DNA of 64,000 bases, taken from positions 248,001-312,000 of the forward strand of contig NZ_JACIEB010000003.1 of the NCBI RefSeq assembly GCF_014196635.1, given 5' to 3'. This document shows positions 32,681 to 42,003 of the stretch, in pieces (position 1 is the first letter of the stretch; the number at the start of each line of letters is the position of its first letter). The translations under genes were made by a program, and so were the position numbers. The stretch is from Sphingobium fontiphilum (GTDB lineage: Bacteria > Pseudomonadota > Alphaproteobacteria > Sphingomonadales > Sphingomonadaceae). The notes beneath the pieces are model-generated. The model was not told the DNA's origin. It was given only the letters and a program-made list of their open reading frames with translations, and did not search any database.

Positions 32681-33796
32681 TCAGGCGTGATCGATGACGA
32701 GGCCCGAAATCTCGTTCGCGACATCCTCGAACCGGTCGGTCACCTTTTCCAGATGCCCGTAAATGGCGTTGCCGACGACGAAATCCATGGGATTGCCCTG
32801 GCGCGCGCGCTGATAGAGCGCCTTGAGGCCCGCTTCGTGCAATATGTCGGCATGGCCCTCCAGCTTCACCAGACGTTCGGTCAGGTCATGGAGCCGCGCA
32901 CCGTTGAGGCTGAGCGAGCGCAGCAGGGGCATCGCCTCCGCCGTGATCCGCGCGCATTCGACGATCAGCGCGCTCATATCCTGCATCTGGCTGTCGAACT
33001 GCGTGACTTCGAAAAGCTGGATCGCCTTGGCGGTCTGATTCATCTGGTCGATGGCGTCGTCCATCGCGCCAATCAGGCCGGTGATGGCGCTGCGGTCAAA
33101 GGGGGTGATGAAGATGCGGCGAACGTCGAGCAGCACGTCGCGGATGATGTCGTCCGCCTCATGTTCGCGGTCCGAAATCTCCCTGATGTCGGCGGCCATG
33201 TCCGGCCCGCCCTTCAGCAGCCGGGCCAGCGCGTTGGCGCCCGCGACCAGATTGTCGGCATGGTCCTCAAACTGTTCGAAGAAACGCCCCTGCTTGGGCA
33301 TCAGCGCGTGAAACCAGCGCAATGGCGCAATCCTTTCGCTTCTTTTATCCTGTAACCACAGCAATATCCGGCCGAAATGCCCCGGATCGCGGGGCGGACG
33401 GCGGAAACCCGCGATCAGCCCGCGCAGGTCCGGCTCGTCGACTGCGCCAGCCGCCTCGTCGATCGAAAACCAGCGCAGTTCGCGCTGCCCCTGTTCTGGC
33501 CATTGCGCCAGTTGACCGGTTACGGCGAGCGGGAACACGTCAACCGTCGCCTCGCGCGCGCCGCCTTTCCGCCGCCTTTTGTCATAGCGATAATGGCCGA
33601 GCGGCGCGGGACAGGCGATGCCGTGAATGCCCGCCTCCTCGAACGCTTCGAGTTCAGCGGCGCGATGGCCCGACAGCCCCTTGATCCGGTTGCCCTTGGG
33701 AATGACCCAGCGCCGGGTATCGCGCGAGGTGATCAGCAGCACGCGCATCGCCCCGTCGGCATCGGTCATATAGGGAAGGGCGGCGATCTGACGCAT
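32681..33796 (-). CDS. Nudix hydrolase-DUF47 (PhoU-like) fusion protein
   Basis: This 371-residue frame joins two domains. Residues about 1-145 are a Nudix hydrolase of the diphosphoinositol/diadenosine-polyphosphate type: RRWVIPKGNRIKGLSGHRAA precedes ELEAFEEAGI, and the metal-binding E-x2-E-E core of the Nudix box is kept, although the flanking Glu and Arg are Leu. Residues about 160-371 are DUF47 (LRWFHALMPKQGRFFEQFED, then REHEADDIIRDVLLDVRR and AMDDAIDQMNQ), the PhoU-like partner of Pit. An in-frame TTG at 33322 has AAAGGA 8 bases upstream and would start a normal stand-alone DUF47 protein. Both a fusion and a separate internal product are therefore possible. Pit follows by 3 bases. Confidence 0.85.
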   Translation of the reverse strand: MRQIAALPYMTDADGAMRVLLITSRDTRRWVIPKGNRIKGLSGHRAAELEAFEEAGIHGIACPAPLGHYRYDKRRRKGGAREATVDVFPLAVTGQLAQWPEQGQRELRWFSIDEAAGAVDEPDLRGLIAGFRRPPRDPGHFGRILLWLQDKRSERIAPLRWFHALMPKQGRFFEQFEDHADNLVAGANALARLLKGGPDMAADIREISDREHEADDIIRDVLLDVRRIFITPFDRSAITGLIGAMDDAIDQMNQTAKAIQLFEVTQFDSQMQDMSALIVECARITAEAMPLLRSLSLNGARLHDLTERLVKLEGHADILHEAGLKALYQRARQGNPMDFVVGNAIYGHLEKVTDRFEDVANEISGLVIDHA

Positions 33797-33847
33797 GGCG
33801 CGCTTGTAACAAAAACGTCACAAAGCGCAATCGGCGCAGCGAGCGCC

Positions 33848-34663
33848 CTATTTGACGAAGGTCAGCGACAGATTTTCGGCATTTTTCGGAATGTCGATGC
33901 GGCTTTCGTTGATGCTGGCTTCCTCGCCGGGCTTGAGACGCGCCTTGTCCGCCTTCGTGGTCCAACTGAACACCAGCCGGTTCTGCCTGTCGCGCAACTG
34001 AACCAGCACCGGCGGCACCGGCAATGTCTGCTGCCCGCTGTTCATGATGCGCGCGCCGAAGGCGAAATATTCCTCGCCGGTGGGCAATTTCCGCCGCTCG
34101 GCCGGCTTGGAGAGATAGAAAAGCAGGTCCGGATCGCCTTCATCGGGCACCAGCCCCATGCTGACCGCCCAGGCCGGCGGCCCGAAATAATAGAGCGCCC
34201 CAGCCGCAGCGCCGACGACGAGGCAAAAGATGATCGCGGCATAGGTCCACAGCCGCGCCGGGTTGCGCCGTATCTTTTCGGGCGGCGCATAGGGATCGGC
34301 CAGCGCCTCCTCCCCCGGCCCGACATAGCCGGTGTCGTCCGACGCCAGATCGCTGAAATAGGCCGCGGCAGGCGCAGGCGCTTCGACCTGCGGCTCCGCC
34401 GGCTGCGCGGGAACCGCGACGGGCGCGGGCGTGGCGGTTGGCCCGGCCGGTTCCATCCGTTCAACATGCGGGGGGACCACCGGCGCCGGGTGTGGGGCGG
34501 CCTCTGGCGCAGCGACCGGCTCCGGGGCATGGGCAGCGACCATCGCCGCCTCCTGAAACCAGCTATGCTTGCAGGCGGCGCACCGCACCTGCCTGCCGGT
34601 CGGCCCCACGGCCGTATCGGGAACGATGTAGCGCGTCGCGCAATTGGGGCACACCAGGATCAT
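33848..34663 (-). CDS. Zinc-ribbon (MJ0042) and DUF3426-type membrane protein
   Basis: This 271-residue protein begins with a zinc ribbon ([18 protein letters not shown], then [11 protein letters not shown]; four cysteines in C-x2-C pairs). A Pro/Ala-rich linker at about residues 45-115 follows, then a single membrane helix ([21 protein letters not shown]) and a C-terminal beta-sandwich-like domain of the DUF3426 type. The topology puts the ribbon in the cytoplasm and the sandwich in the periplasm. The role is unknown. It is often found divergent from ftsE in alphaproteobacteria, as here, which hints at an envelope or division-related function. Confidence 0.85.
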   Translation of the reverse strand: MILVCPNCATRYIVPDTAVGPTGRQVRCAACKHSWFQEAAMVAAHAPEPVAAPEAAPHPAPVVPPHVERMEPAGPTATPAPVAVPAQPAEPQVEAPAPAAAYFSDLASDDTGYVGPGEEALADPYAPPEKIRRNPARLWTYAAIIFCLVVGAAAGALYYFGPPAWAVSMGLVPDEGDPDLLFYLSKPAERRKLPTGEEYFAFGARIMNSGQQTLPVPPVLVQLRDRQNRLVFSWTTKADKARLKPGEEASINESRIDIPKNAENLSLTFVK

Positions 34664-34782
34664 GTCGCATCCTTGTCACGCCATGGACTCAAGGGCAAGA
34701 GAGCGCGCGGGCTTTACGCCTGCCCGCCCGCTGTGCCATGGCCTTGCGCAGCTTATTTCCAAGGAGCGCCGACGCCCCCGCC

Positions 34783-35493
34783 ATGGCCACCATCGTCCAG
34801 TTCGAGAATGTCGGTCTGCGATATGGGCTGGACAGCGAAACGCTGTCCGACGTCAGCTTTTCCCTGCATGGCGGCGGCTTTTATTTCCTGACCGGCGCGT
34901 CGGGCGCGGGCAAGACGTCGCTGCTGAAATTGCTGTATCTGGCGCAGCGGCCCAGCCGGGGCGTCATCCGCCTGTTCGGCGAGGATGTGGTGACGCTTCC
35001 ACGAAAGAGATTGCCCGGCTTTCGCCGCCGCATCGGCGTGGTCTTTCAGGATTTCCGGCTGGTCCCGCATCTGTCCGCCTATGACAATATCGCCCTGCCG
35101 CTGCGCCTGTCGGGCATGGCGGAGGCCGATGTCGACGCGCCGGTCAGCGAAATGCTGAACTGGGTGGGGCTGGCCGACCGGGCGCAGGCGCGGCCCGCCA
35201 CCTTGTCGGGCGGGGAGCAGCAGCGCGTCGCCATCGCCCGCGCCGTGATCGCGCGGCCCGAAATACTGGTCGCCGACGAGCCCACCGGCAACGTCGACGC
35301 TGATATGGCGCAGCGGCTGATGACCCTGTTCGAGGCGCTCAATCGGCTGGGCACGACCATCGTCGTCGCCACCCACGACCTGCCGTTGATCAGCCAGGTG
35401 GCGGGCGCGCAGATGATGCGGCTGGACAAGGGACGGCTGGCCGACCCGACCGGATCGCTGCGCTATCCGCCCCGTTCGCAGGATATGGGTTGA
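34783..35493 (+). CDS. ftsE: Cell division ATP-binding protein FtsE
   Basis: This 236-residue ABC ATPase pairs with FtsX to control septal peptidoglycan hydrolases. The domain order is intact: Walker A FLTGASGAGKTSLLKLLYLA near residue 38, Q-loop VVFQDFRLVPHLSAYDN, signature ATLSGGEQQRVAIARAVI, Walker B ILVADEPTGNVD and switch H in VVATHDLPL. LYLAQRPSRGVIRLFGEDV is FtsE-typical. The ATG at 34783 begins the family-typical sequence; the AAGGAG at 34761 is rather far away, so translation may be modest. The stop overlaps the ftsX start. Confidence 0.95.
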   Translation: MATIVQFENVGLRYGLDSETLSDVSFSLHGGGFYFLTGASGAGKTSLLKLLYLAQRPSRGVIRLFGEDVVTLPRKRLPGFRRRIGVVFQDFRLVPHLSAYDNIALPLRLSGMAEADVDAPVSEMLNWVGLADRAQARPATLSGGEQQRVAIARAVIARPEILVADEPTGNVDADMAQRLMTLFEALNRLGTTIVVATHDLPLISQVAGAQMMRLDKGRLADPTGSLRYPPRSQDMG

Positions 35494-36395
35494 TGGCCGG
35501 GGCGGATCGCCGGGCCGCGCGGGAAGCGCGCCAGCGGTTGTTGCCGCAGGGGCGGCTGGCGGGGCCGATGCCCTGGGTCATCGCCATCATGATGTTCCTG
35601 ACCGTGCTCACCGCCGCTGCGGGCCTCGCGCTCGGCGCGGCGGTGCGGTCGATGGGCGCGGACCTGGCCGGGCGGGCGACGGTGCAGATTGTCGAGGCCG
35701 ACGCGGAAAAGCGCGCGGCGCTGACGCAGAAGATCGCCGCCAGCCTGCGCGCCAGTTCCGATGTGATCGCGGTGCGCCCCGTCGCTGCGGAAAAGCTGGC
35801 GGAGCAGCTTGCGCCATGGCTGGGCGCGGACGCCGCCGACGCCGACCTGCCCATCCCGGCCCTGATCGACGTGGATGTCGCGCCGGGCGATCAGGCCGCG
35901 CGGATCGCGCGCATCCGGCAGAGCCTGACCGCGCTGGACAAGGCTATACGGGTCGATGGCCATGCCGCCTATCTGGAGCCGCTGACGGCGCTGCTGGCGG
36001 GGTTGGGCTGGCTGGCGGCGGGGCTGGTCGCCTTGATGGCCATTGCGACAGCGGCGATTGTCGTGCTGGCGGCGCGCGGCGCGCATGACAGCCATCGCCC
36101 GACCATAGAGGTGCTGCACCTGATGGGCGCGACCGATGTGCAGATCGCCCGCCTGTTCCAGCGGCGCATCGCTCTCGACGCGGCCTTTGGCGGGGCGCTG
36201 GGCTTTGCTGGCGCAGCCGCCGTGCTGGCGGCGCTGGGCGGGCGGCTGATGGCGACCGGCAGCGATCTTCTGACCGCCATCGGCCTGCCCTGGGCGGCAT
36301 GGCTGGCGCTGTTGGCGCTGCCGGTCGGCGGTGTCTTGCTGGCCACGCTGGCGGCGCGCTGGACAGTGCTGCGGGCACTGGGCCGGGCGTTATGA
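35493..36395 (+). CDS. ftsX: Cell division protein FtsX
   Basis: This is a 300-residue FtsX permease. A short cytoplasmic N-terminus precedes helix 1 (PMPWVIAIMMFLTVLTAAAG). A periplasmic loop of about 120 residues follows, in which AATVQIVEADAEKRA-like extracellular-domain sequence is seen. Three C-terminal helices follow, including GLGWLAAGLVALMAIATAAI and the FtsX motif EVLHLMGATDVQIARLFQRR. It converts FtsE ATP hydrolysis into activation of periplasmic amidase regulators. Start ATG 35493 shares its A with the last base of the ftsE stop (TGATG), indicating coupling. Primary sequence is divergent, as is normal for FtsX. Confidence 0.9.
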   Translation: MAGADRRAAREARQRLLPQGRLAGPMPWVIAIMMFLTVLTAAAGLALGAAVRSMGADLAGRATVQIVEADAEKRAALTQKIAASLRASSDVIAVRPVAAEKLAEQLAPWLGADAADADLPIPALIDVDVAPGDQAARIARIRQSLTALDKAIRVDGHAAYLEPLTALLAGLGWLAAGLVALMAIATAAIVVLAARGAHDSHRPTIEVLHLMGATDVQIARLFQRRIALDAAFGGALGFAGAAAVLAALGGRLMATGSDLLTAIGLPWAAWLALLALPVGGVLLATLAARWTVLRALGRAL

Positions 36396-36922
36396 TCGTC
36401 CGCGCCCTCGCCCTTTTGCTGCTCGGCTGGATGCTGGGCTTCGCCTGGTTCGCCATATTGCTGCCGCAGCCGCTGGACGGGCGGCAGACCGACGCCATCG
36501 TCGTGCTGACCGGCGGGGCGGGCCGGATCGACCGGGGGCTGGCGTTGCTGAAGGACGGCGCGGCGTGGCGGATGCTGATTTCCGGGGTCGACCGGTCGGT
36601 GCGCCCGGCCGAACTGGCGGCCGAATATGGCGCCGACATGAAGCTCTTCACCTGCTGCATCACGCTGGGTCGCGAAGCGATCGACACCAGGTCCAACGCC
36701 ATCGAAACCGCGCGCTGGCTGGAAAAGCGCCACTATGCGACGGTGCGCCTGATCACCACCGATTGGCACATGCGCCGCGCCGCGCTGGAATTGCGGCAGG
36801 CCTTGCCTTCATCGACGGTCATCATCTACGACGCGGTGGCGAGCCGCCCCAGCCTGTCGGTGCTGGTGCGCGAATATAATAAATATCTGCTGCGGCGTGT
36901 CGCCGCCCTCATCGGCATCTGA
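36392..36922 (+). CDS. YdcF/ElyC family (DUF218) envelope protein
   Basis: This 176-residue protein starts in an overlap with the ftsX stop. One N-terminal membrane helix (ALALLLLGWMLGFAWFAILL) is followed by a DUF218 Rossmann-like domain. Its landmarks are AIVVLTGGAGRIDRGLALLK, MLISGVDRS, SNAIETARWLEKRHYATVRL and the ITTDWHMRRAALELRQ motif with H and R typical of the family. ElyC is implicated in undecaprenyl-phosphate and envelope metabolism. It probably faces the periplasm. Its position between ftsX and plsC matches other alphaproteobacteria. Confidence 0.88.
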   Translation: MIVRALALLLLGWMLGFAWFAILLPQPLDGRQTDAIVVLTGGAGRIDRGLALLKDGAAWRMLISGVDRSVRPAELAAEYGADMKLFTCCITLGREAIDTRSNAIETARWLEKRHYATVRLITTDWHMRRAALELRQALPSSTVIIYDAVASRPSLSVLVREYNKYLLRRVAALIGI

Positions 36923-36925
36923 TCC

Positions 36926-37615
36926 ATGATCACCTTCCTGCGCTCCCTGCTCTTCGCCATTTTCTTCTATGGACTGACGGTGCCCCTGCTTGCCTTCGGC
37001 CTGGTCGCCAGTGTTATCGGCTGGCCCCCGGTGACCAGCATTGCGGCGGCGTGGTCGCGGCTGCACCGGCTGTGCGCGCGCTGGCTGCTGGGTCAGAAAA
37101 TCCGGATCGAAGGGACGTTGCCCGACGGCCCCTATCTCTACATCTTCAAGCATGAATCGATGTTCGAGACGATCGACCTGCCCACCTTGCTCAGTTCCCC
37201 CGCCATCTTCGCCAAGCGCGAACTGCTGGACATTCCGGTCTGGGGCCGACTGGGGCGGCGCTATGGCATATTGCCGGTGGAGCGCACCGCCGGGGCCAGC
37301 GCCATGCGGGCGATGCGCAGAGCCGGGCGCGAAATGGCCGCCAAGGGGCGCGGCATATGCCTGTTCGCCGAAGGGACGCGCGTGCCCCATGGATCGCGCC
37401 CGCCCTTGCAGGCGGGCTTTGCCGGGCTCTATTCGCTGCTGGGCCTGCCGGTGGTGCCGGTCGCGGTGAACAGCGGGCTTTTTTCGCCGCGCGCCAGCTT
37501 CATCAAGCGGGCGGGCACCATCACCTATCGTGTGGGCGAAACGATCCCGCCGGGGCTGGACCGCAAGGAGGCCGAGGCCCGCGTCCACGCCGCGATCAAC
37601 GCGCTCAATAGCTGA
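36926..37615 (+). CDS. 1-acyl-sn-glycerol-3-phosphate acyltransferase (PlsC-like)
   Basis: This 229-residue membrane-associated acyltransferase converts lysophosphatidic to phosphatidic acid. The catalytic motif is KHESMFETID (H-x4-E in place of H-x4-D, as in several alphaproteobacterial PlsC). Motif III is CLFAEGTRVPHG with the substrate-phosphate-binding E-G-T-R, and LGLPVVPVAVNSG is motif IV. An N-terminal hydrophobic segment (SLLFAIFFYGLTVPLLAFGLV) anchors it. It lies 3 bases after the YdcF-like gene at the end of the ftsEX operon, linking lipid synthesis to division genes. Confidence 0.92.
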   Translation: MITFLRSLLFAIFFYGLTVPLLAFGLVASVIGWPPVTSIAAAWSRLHRLCARWLLGQKIRIEGTLPDGPYLYIFKHESMFETIDLPTLLSSPAIFAKRELLDIPVWGRLGRRYGILPVERTAGASAMRAMRRAGREMAAKGRGICLFAEGTRVPHGSRPPLQAGFAGLYSLLGLPVVPVAVNSGLFSPRASFIKRAGTITYRVGETIPPGLDRKEAEARVHAAINALNS

Positions 37616-37627
37616 GCCGCCTGAGCG

Positions 37628-38536
37628 TCAGTCGTGGCGGCGGCCGAAGTCCGGCGCCGGATCATCCTGCCCCTGTTCGACGATCGACCGGCGGATGGCG
37701 CGGGTGCGGGTGAAGAGGTTGAACAAGGCGTCGCCATCATTCCAGCGGATCGCCCGTTGCAGGGCGGACAAGTCCTCCGAAAAGCGTTGCAGCATTTCGA
37801 GCACGGCGTCTTTGTTCGCCAGGAACACGTCGCGCCACATGGTCGGGTCCGACGCGGCGATGCGGGTAAAGTCGCGAAAGCCGCCGGCCGAATATTTGAT
37901 GACTTCCGACCGGGTGACGCCTTCCAGATCGCTGGCCGTGCCGACGATGGTGTAGGCGATGAGGTGCGGCAGGTGGCTGGTGACGGCCAGCACCAGATCA
38001 TGGTGCTGCGGGTCCATCATCTCGACGTCGGCGCCCACGCGCCGCCACAGTTCCGCCACACGCTCCACCGCCGCCGGATCCGCGCCCGCTGGCGGGGTGA
38101 CGATGCACCAGCGTCGGCGGAAAAGCCTGGCGAAGCCCGCTTCCGGCCCGCTATTTTCGGTGCCCGCGACCGGATGCGCCGGAATGATGCGATGGTCGGG
38201 CAGCACGGCGGTGAGCTGCGCCAGGACATCGGCCTTGCACGACCCCACATCGCTGATGACCGCCTCGTCGGGCAGGTCGACCGCGATTTCGGCGGCGGCC
38301 GCGCCCATCGCCCGCACCGGAACGCACAGCACGACCAGTTCCGCATCGGTGACGCAAGCGCCGGCCGTATCGGTCACATCGTCGCACAGGTCGATGGCGC
38401 GGGCGACGGCGCGCACGTCCGGGTCGGCGTCATAGCCGGTGACGCGCACCGTGGGCATGGCTTCGCGGATGGCGCGGGCCAGCGAGGAGCCAATGAGGCC
38501 AAGGCCGATGATGGCGACGCGCGCGAAAGGCAGCAT
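37628..38536 (-). CDS. tyrA: Prephenate/arogenate dehydrogenase
   Basis: This 302-residue NAD(P)-dependent dehydrogenase of tyrosine synthesis opens RVAIIGLGLIGSSLARAI, the Rossmann loop. LVVLCVPVRAMG and VISDVGSCKADV follow. The catalytic His is in RIIPAHPVAGTENSGP near residue 115, and the substrate-binding part is TSHLPHLIAYTIVG. There is no ACT or chorismate-mutase domain, so it is a cyclohexadienyl-type monofunctional enzyme. The start ATG 38536 lies 5 bases after the hisC stop, so hisC and tyrA form one minus-strand operon. HisC-type aminotransferases can also act on prephenate, which fits this pairing. Confidence 0.94.
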   Translation of the reverse strand: MLPFARVAIIGLGLIGSSLARAIREAMPTVRVTGYDADPDVRAVARAIDLCDDVTDTAGACVTDAELVVLCVPVRAMGAAAAEIAVDLPDEAVISDVGSCKADVLAQLTAVLPDHRIIPAHPVAGTENSGPEAGFARLFRRRWCIVTPPAGADPAAVERVAELWRRVGADVEMMDPQHHDLVLAVTSHLPHLIAYTIVGTASDLEGVTRSEVIKYSAGGFRDFTRIAASDPTMWRDVFLANKDAVLEMLQRFSEDLSALQRAIRWNDGDALFNLFTRTRAIRRSIVEQGQDDPAPDFGRRHD

Positions 38537-38541
38537 GGCGT

Positions 38542-39639
38542 TCAGGCGGCTTCCGCCATGGCGCGCAGTTTCGCGGCGACGGCGCGCATCTGCGCCTCCG
38601 TCCCGATGGTGATGCGCAGGCCGTTGGGCAGCCCCTGCCCCGGCAGCCAGCGGGTGGCGAAGCCTTCGTCCCACAGGCCCTTCATCGCCGCCTCGGCGGT
38701 CAGAGCGCCGTCGAACAGAACCAGCAGGAAATTGGCCTTGCTCGGCACCGCGCGCAGGCCGTGGTTGGCAAGCGCGGCGATTTCACTCGCCAGCCATTCG
38801 CGCCACTGGCGATTATGGACGCGGCTCTGTTCCACCCATTCGCTGTCGGCCGTGGCGGCGATGGCCGCCGCCTGGCCCACGGTGGTGACGTTGAACGGCG
38901 CGCGGATGCGGTGCAGCGCGTCGATCACCTCGGCGCTGGCATAGCCCCAACCGATGCGTTCGGCGGCAAGGCCGAAAATCTTGGAGAAAGTGCGGGTCAC
39001 GAGCACATTGGGCGCGCTGCGGGCAAGCTCCAGCCCGCCATCATCCTCGCCCGCATCCAGATATTCGGCATAAGCCTGATCCAGCACGAACAAAATGTCG
39101 GGGCGCAGGCCCGCATGGAGCCGGGCGATATCTTCCCGCGACGTCATCGTGCCGGTGGGATTATTGGGATTGGCGAGGAAGACGACCTTCGTCCGCTCGG
39201 TCACGCAGGCGAGCAGCGCGTCCACATCGGTCGCAAAATCGGCGTCGGGCGCGATCACCGGGGTGGCCCCCACGCGTCGCGCGGCGATGTCGTAGACGGC
39301 AAAGCCATAACGGACATAGAGAATCTCGTCCCCCGGCCCGGCATAGGCGCTCGCCGCAATGTGCAGCAATTCGTCCGACCCGGTGCCATAGATGACGCGC
39401 GCGGGATCGAGATCATGCGCGGCCGCGATCGCTTTGCGCAGGGCGGTGGCCGACGGGTCGGGATAGGTGGCGAGGTCGGCGGCCGCCGCCACGAAGGCCG
39501 CGCGCGCCAGCGGGCTGGAGCCCAGCGGATTTTCATTGGCGGACAGCTTGACGAGCGGGCGGCCGTCATCGGCGGCGGACTTGCCGGGGACATAGGGCGA
39601 AATGCCCAATATCCAATCCTTGGGAACGGGTCTGGTCAT
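38542..39639 (-). CDS. hisC: Histidinol-phosphate aminotransferase (HisC type)
   Basis: This 365-residue fold-type I PLP enzyme contains the class II aminotransferase landmarks. [18 protein letters not shown] lies near residue 28, [16 protein letters not shown] binds the phosphate, and [14 protein letters not shown] and [12 protein letters not shown] follow. The PLP lysine is in [18 protein letters not shown], and [17 protein letters not shown] contains the carboxylate-binding Arg. It transfers amino groups in histidine synthesis and often also on aromatic precursors, consistent with tyrA directly downstream. The promoter region is shared with divergent metX (about 100 bases). Confidence 0.94.
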   Translation of the reverse strand: MTRPVPKDWILGISPYVPGKSAADDGRPLVKLSANENPLGSSPLARAAFVAAAADLATYPDPSATALRKAIAAAHDLDPARVIYGTGSDELLHIAASAYAGPGDEILYVRYGFAVYDIAARRVGATPVIAPDADFATDVDALLACVTERTKVVFLANPNNPTGTMTSREDIARLHAGLRPDILFVLDQAYAEYLDAGEDDGGLELARSAPNVLVTRTFSKIFGLAAERIGWGYASAEVIDALHRIRAPFNVTTVGQAAAIAATADSEWVEQSRVHNRQWREWLASEIAALANHGLRAVPSKANFLLVLFDGALTAEAAMKGLWDEGFATRWLPGQGLPNGLRITIGTEAQMRAVAAKLRAMAEAA

Positions 39640-39743
39640 CCCCGCGCTTTAGCGGCCTCCCGCGCCGAAGGCAAAGGGCATGGCGGCGATTGACAGGGAT
39701 AATACAGGAGCCTAGCGCCGCCAGCATCATGGCGAGCGTTCCG

Positions 39744-40865
39744 ATGAGCGATGACAGCCGTTTCGGCCTCCGCCGACAGGTCCGCCTGTCCGGCCCGCTG
39801 GCGCTGGATGGCGGCGCGGCGCTGGGGCCGGTCGACATCGCCTATGAAACCTATGGCGCGATGAACGCCGACGGCTCCAACGTCATCCTGATCTGCCATG
39901 CGCTGACCGGCGACCAATATGTCGCGTCGGACCATCCGTCGACCGGCAAGCCCGGCTGGTGGTGGCGCATGGTGGGACCAGGCAAGCCGGTCGACCCGGC
40001 CGACTATTTCATCATCTGTTCCAATGTCATCGGCAGTTGCATGGGATCGAGCGGCCCGGCCAGCGTCGATCCGGCGACGGGCGAGCCCCATGCCATGCGC
40101 TTTCCGGTCATCACCATCGCCGACATGGTGCGGGCGCAGGCGTTGCTGCTCGACCATCTGGGCGTCGATCGTCTGTGCGCGGTGATCGGCGGGTCGATGG
40201 GGGGTATGCAGGCGCTGACCTGGCCCACATTGTTCCCCGACCGGGTCGAAAACTGCATCGTCATCGCGTCGACCGCGCGGCACAGCGCGCAGAACATCGC
40301 CTTTCACGAAGTCGGGCGGCAGGCGATCATGGCCGACCCGAACTGGCGCGGCGGCGATTATTATGCCGACGGGCGGGTCCCGAGCGCGGGGCTTTCCGTG
40401 GCGCGCATGGCGGCGCACATCACTTACCTGTCCGAAGCCGGGCTGACCGAGAAATTCGGCCGCCGTTTGCAGGCGCGCGCGACCAAAACCTTTGGCTTCG
40501 ACGCCGATTTCCAGGTGGAAAGCTATTTGCGGCATCAGGGGCTGAGCTTTGTCGAGCGGTTCGACGCCAACTCCTATCTCTTCATCACCCGCGCCATGGA
40601 CTATTACGACATCGCCGAGGATCATGGCGGATCGCTGGCCCGCGCCTTCACCGCCACGAAAGCGCGCTTCTGCCTCGTCAGCTTCGACACCGACTGGCTT
40701 TATCCCACGACCGAGTCCCGCATCATCGTCCACGCGCTGCACGCGGCGGGCGCGCCGGCGAGCTTCGTCGAACTCTCCAGCCCGTTCGGCCATGACGCCT
40801 TCCTGCTGGAATGCCCGGAGTTGAACCGCGTGGTCGACGGGTTCCTGAAGGGCGGACGGGCGTGA
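39744..40865 (+). CDS. metX: Homoserine O-acetyltransferase
   Basis: This alpha/beta-hydrolase-fold transferase of about 373 residues activates homoserine for methionine synthesis. The nucleophile serine is in [16 protein letters not shown], the acidic residue in [12 protein letters not shown] and the His in [12 protein letters not shown], a complete triad. [16 protein letters not shown] near residue 50 gives the oxyanion hole. I use ATG 39744 because of the nearby GGCGAG; ATG 39729 is five codons upstream and also possible. Selectivity between acetyl- and succinyl-CoA cannot be fixed by eye. It is coupled to metW by a GTGA overlap, the usual MetXW pair. Confidence 0.95.
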   Translation: MSDDSRFGLRRQVRLSGPLALDGGAALGPVDIAYETYGAMNADGSNVILICHALTGDQYVASDHPSTGKPGWWWRMVGPGKPVDPADYFIICSNVIGSCMGSSGPASVDPATGEPHAMRFPVITIADMVRAQALLLDHLGVDRLCAVIGGSMGGMQALTWPTLFPDRVENCIVIASTARHSAQNIAFHEVGRQAIMADPNWRGGDYYADGRVPSAGLSVARMAAHITYLSEAGLTEKFGRRLQARATKTFGFDADFQVESYLRHQGLSFVERFDANSYLFITRAMDYYDIAEDHGGSLARAFTATKARFCLVSFDTDWLYPTTESRIIVHALHAAGAPASFVELSSPFGHDAFLLECPELNRVVDGFLKGGRA

Positions 40866-41455
40866 GCGACCTGTTGCGGCCCGACCTGGCGCTGATCGCG
40901 CGGACGGTGACGCCAGGCGCGCGGGTGCTGGACGTGGGTTGCGGCGACGGCGCGCTGATGGCGGCGCTGCGCGACGACAAGGGCGTCGACGCGCGCGGGC
41001 TGGAACTGGACGGCGCCAATGTCGCGGGCGCGGTGGGGCGTGGGCTCTCCGTGGTGCAGGGCGACGCCGACACCGACCTTGCCTATTATCCCGACGCCAG
41101 TTTCGATTATGCGATATTGAGCCAGACGTTGCAGACGACCCGGCGGCCGGACAAGGTGGTCGAGGAATTGCTGCGCATCGGCGCGCAGGCCTTCGTCAGC
41201 TTCCCCAATTTCGCCCATTGGCGCGGCCGCCTGTCGCTATTGTGGGGCGGGCGGATGCCGGTGACGCGGCTGTTGCCCGATACATGGTATGACACGCTCA
41301 ACATCCACCACCTGACCATCGACGATTTCCGCGCGCTGGTGAAGGAGCGGGGCTGGCATATCGATGGCCAGTGGTTCCTGAAAGGGGACAGGGAAACTAC
41401 CCATGCGAACGCCAATCTGTTCGCCGAACATGCGGTGTTTTTGTTGAGGAAATAG
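40862..41455 (+). CDS. metW: Methionine biosynthesis protein MetW
   Basis: This 197-residue methyltransferase-fold protein starts at GTG 40862, overlapping the metX stop. The SAM-binding-like loop is [17 protein letters not shown] near residue 20. Family-specific stretches include [40 protein letters not shown] and [19 protein letters not shown]. MetW forms a complex with MetX and is required for, or stimulates, its acyltransferase activity in many proteobacteria. Length and motifs are complete. Confidence 0.95.
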   Translation: MSDLLRPDLALIARTVTPGARVLDVGCGDGALMAALRDDKGVDARGLELDGANVAGAVGRGLSVVQGDADTDLAYYPDASFDYAILSQTLQTTRRPDKVVEELLRIGAQAFVSFPNFAHWRGRLSLLWGGRMPVTRLLPDTWYDTLNIHHLTIDDFRALVKERGWHIDGQWFLKGDRETTHANANLFAEHAVFLLRK

Positions 41456-41466
41456 GGTGGGCGCGC

Positions 41467-42003
41467 TTATCTGAGCTGCCGCTTTTCCAGTTTCCGGGCC
41501 AATGTGCGACGGTGCATCCCCAGACGGCGGGCGGCTTCCGAAATGTTGAAATCGCATTCGGCGAGCGTTGAATGGATATATTCCCATTCCACCGTCTTGA
41601 TCGAGCTTTTGCGGCTGTCGAGCGGCACATTGGGGTCGCCCCGGTCGCGGCCGAAGGCTTCCTCGATGTCGTCGCTATTGGCGGGCTTGGCGAGATAATG
41701 GGCGGCGCCCAGCTTGATCGCCTCGACCGCCGTCGCGATACTGGCGAAGCCGGTGAGCACCACGATCTTCATCGCCGGATCATGGGCATGGAGCATCTGG
41801 ACGCAGGTGAGGCCCGACGCCTTGCCCAGTTTCAGGTCGACGACCGCATAATCGAAGCCCGTCTGCTGCAACAGCATCGCCAGTTCTTCGGGGCTGGCGG
41901 CATGGCGCACGGCATAGTCGCGTCGCTCGAACGACCGCTGGAGCGTGCGGGCGAAGGCGGGATCATCCTCGACAATGACGAGGGTGGGACGGGCTTCATT
42001 CAT
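41467..42003 (-). CDS. regA: Redox response regulator RegA/PrrA/ActR family
   Basis: This 178-residue response regulator has a receiver domain with acidic pocket VIVEDDPAF (residues 9-17), the phosphoacceptor Asp in YAVVDLKLGKASG near residue 56, and the switch lysine in AAHYLAKPAN. The C-terminal Fis-like helix-turn-helix NISEAARRLGMHRRTLARKL is nearly invariant in RegA/PrrA. RegA controls energy genes (oxidases, photosynthesis, carbon fixation) according to redox state. Its start overlaps the regB stop (ATGA), and both lie at the end of the cyo operon, so the oxidase and its likely regulator are expressed together. Confidence 0.93.
   Translation of the reverse strand: MNEARPTLVIVEDDPAFARTLQRSFERRDYAVRHAASPEELAMLLQQTGFDYAVVDLKLGKASGLTCVQMLHAHDPAMKIVVLTGFASIATAVEAIKLGAAHYLAKPANSDDIEEAFGRDRGDPNVPLDSRKSSIKTVEWEYIHSTLAECDFNISEAARRLGMHRRTLARKLEKRQLR

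Noticed and set aside
33776-33845. Separate small gene between the Nudix-DUF47 and zinc-ribbon genes
   Set aside because: The gap is 51 bases and holds no start with a ribosome binding site.
39640-39743. SAM-type riboswitch upstream of metX
   Set aside because: The short GC-rich leader lacks the SAM-II or SAH aptamer core sequences.
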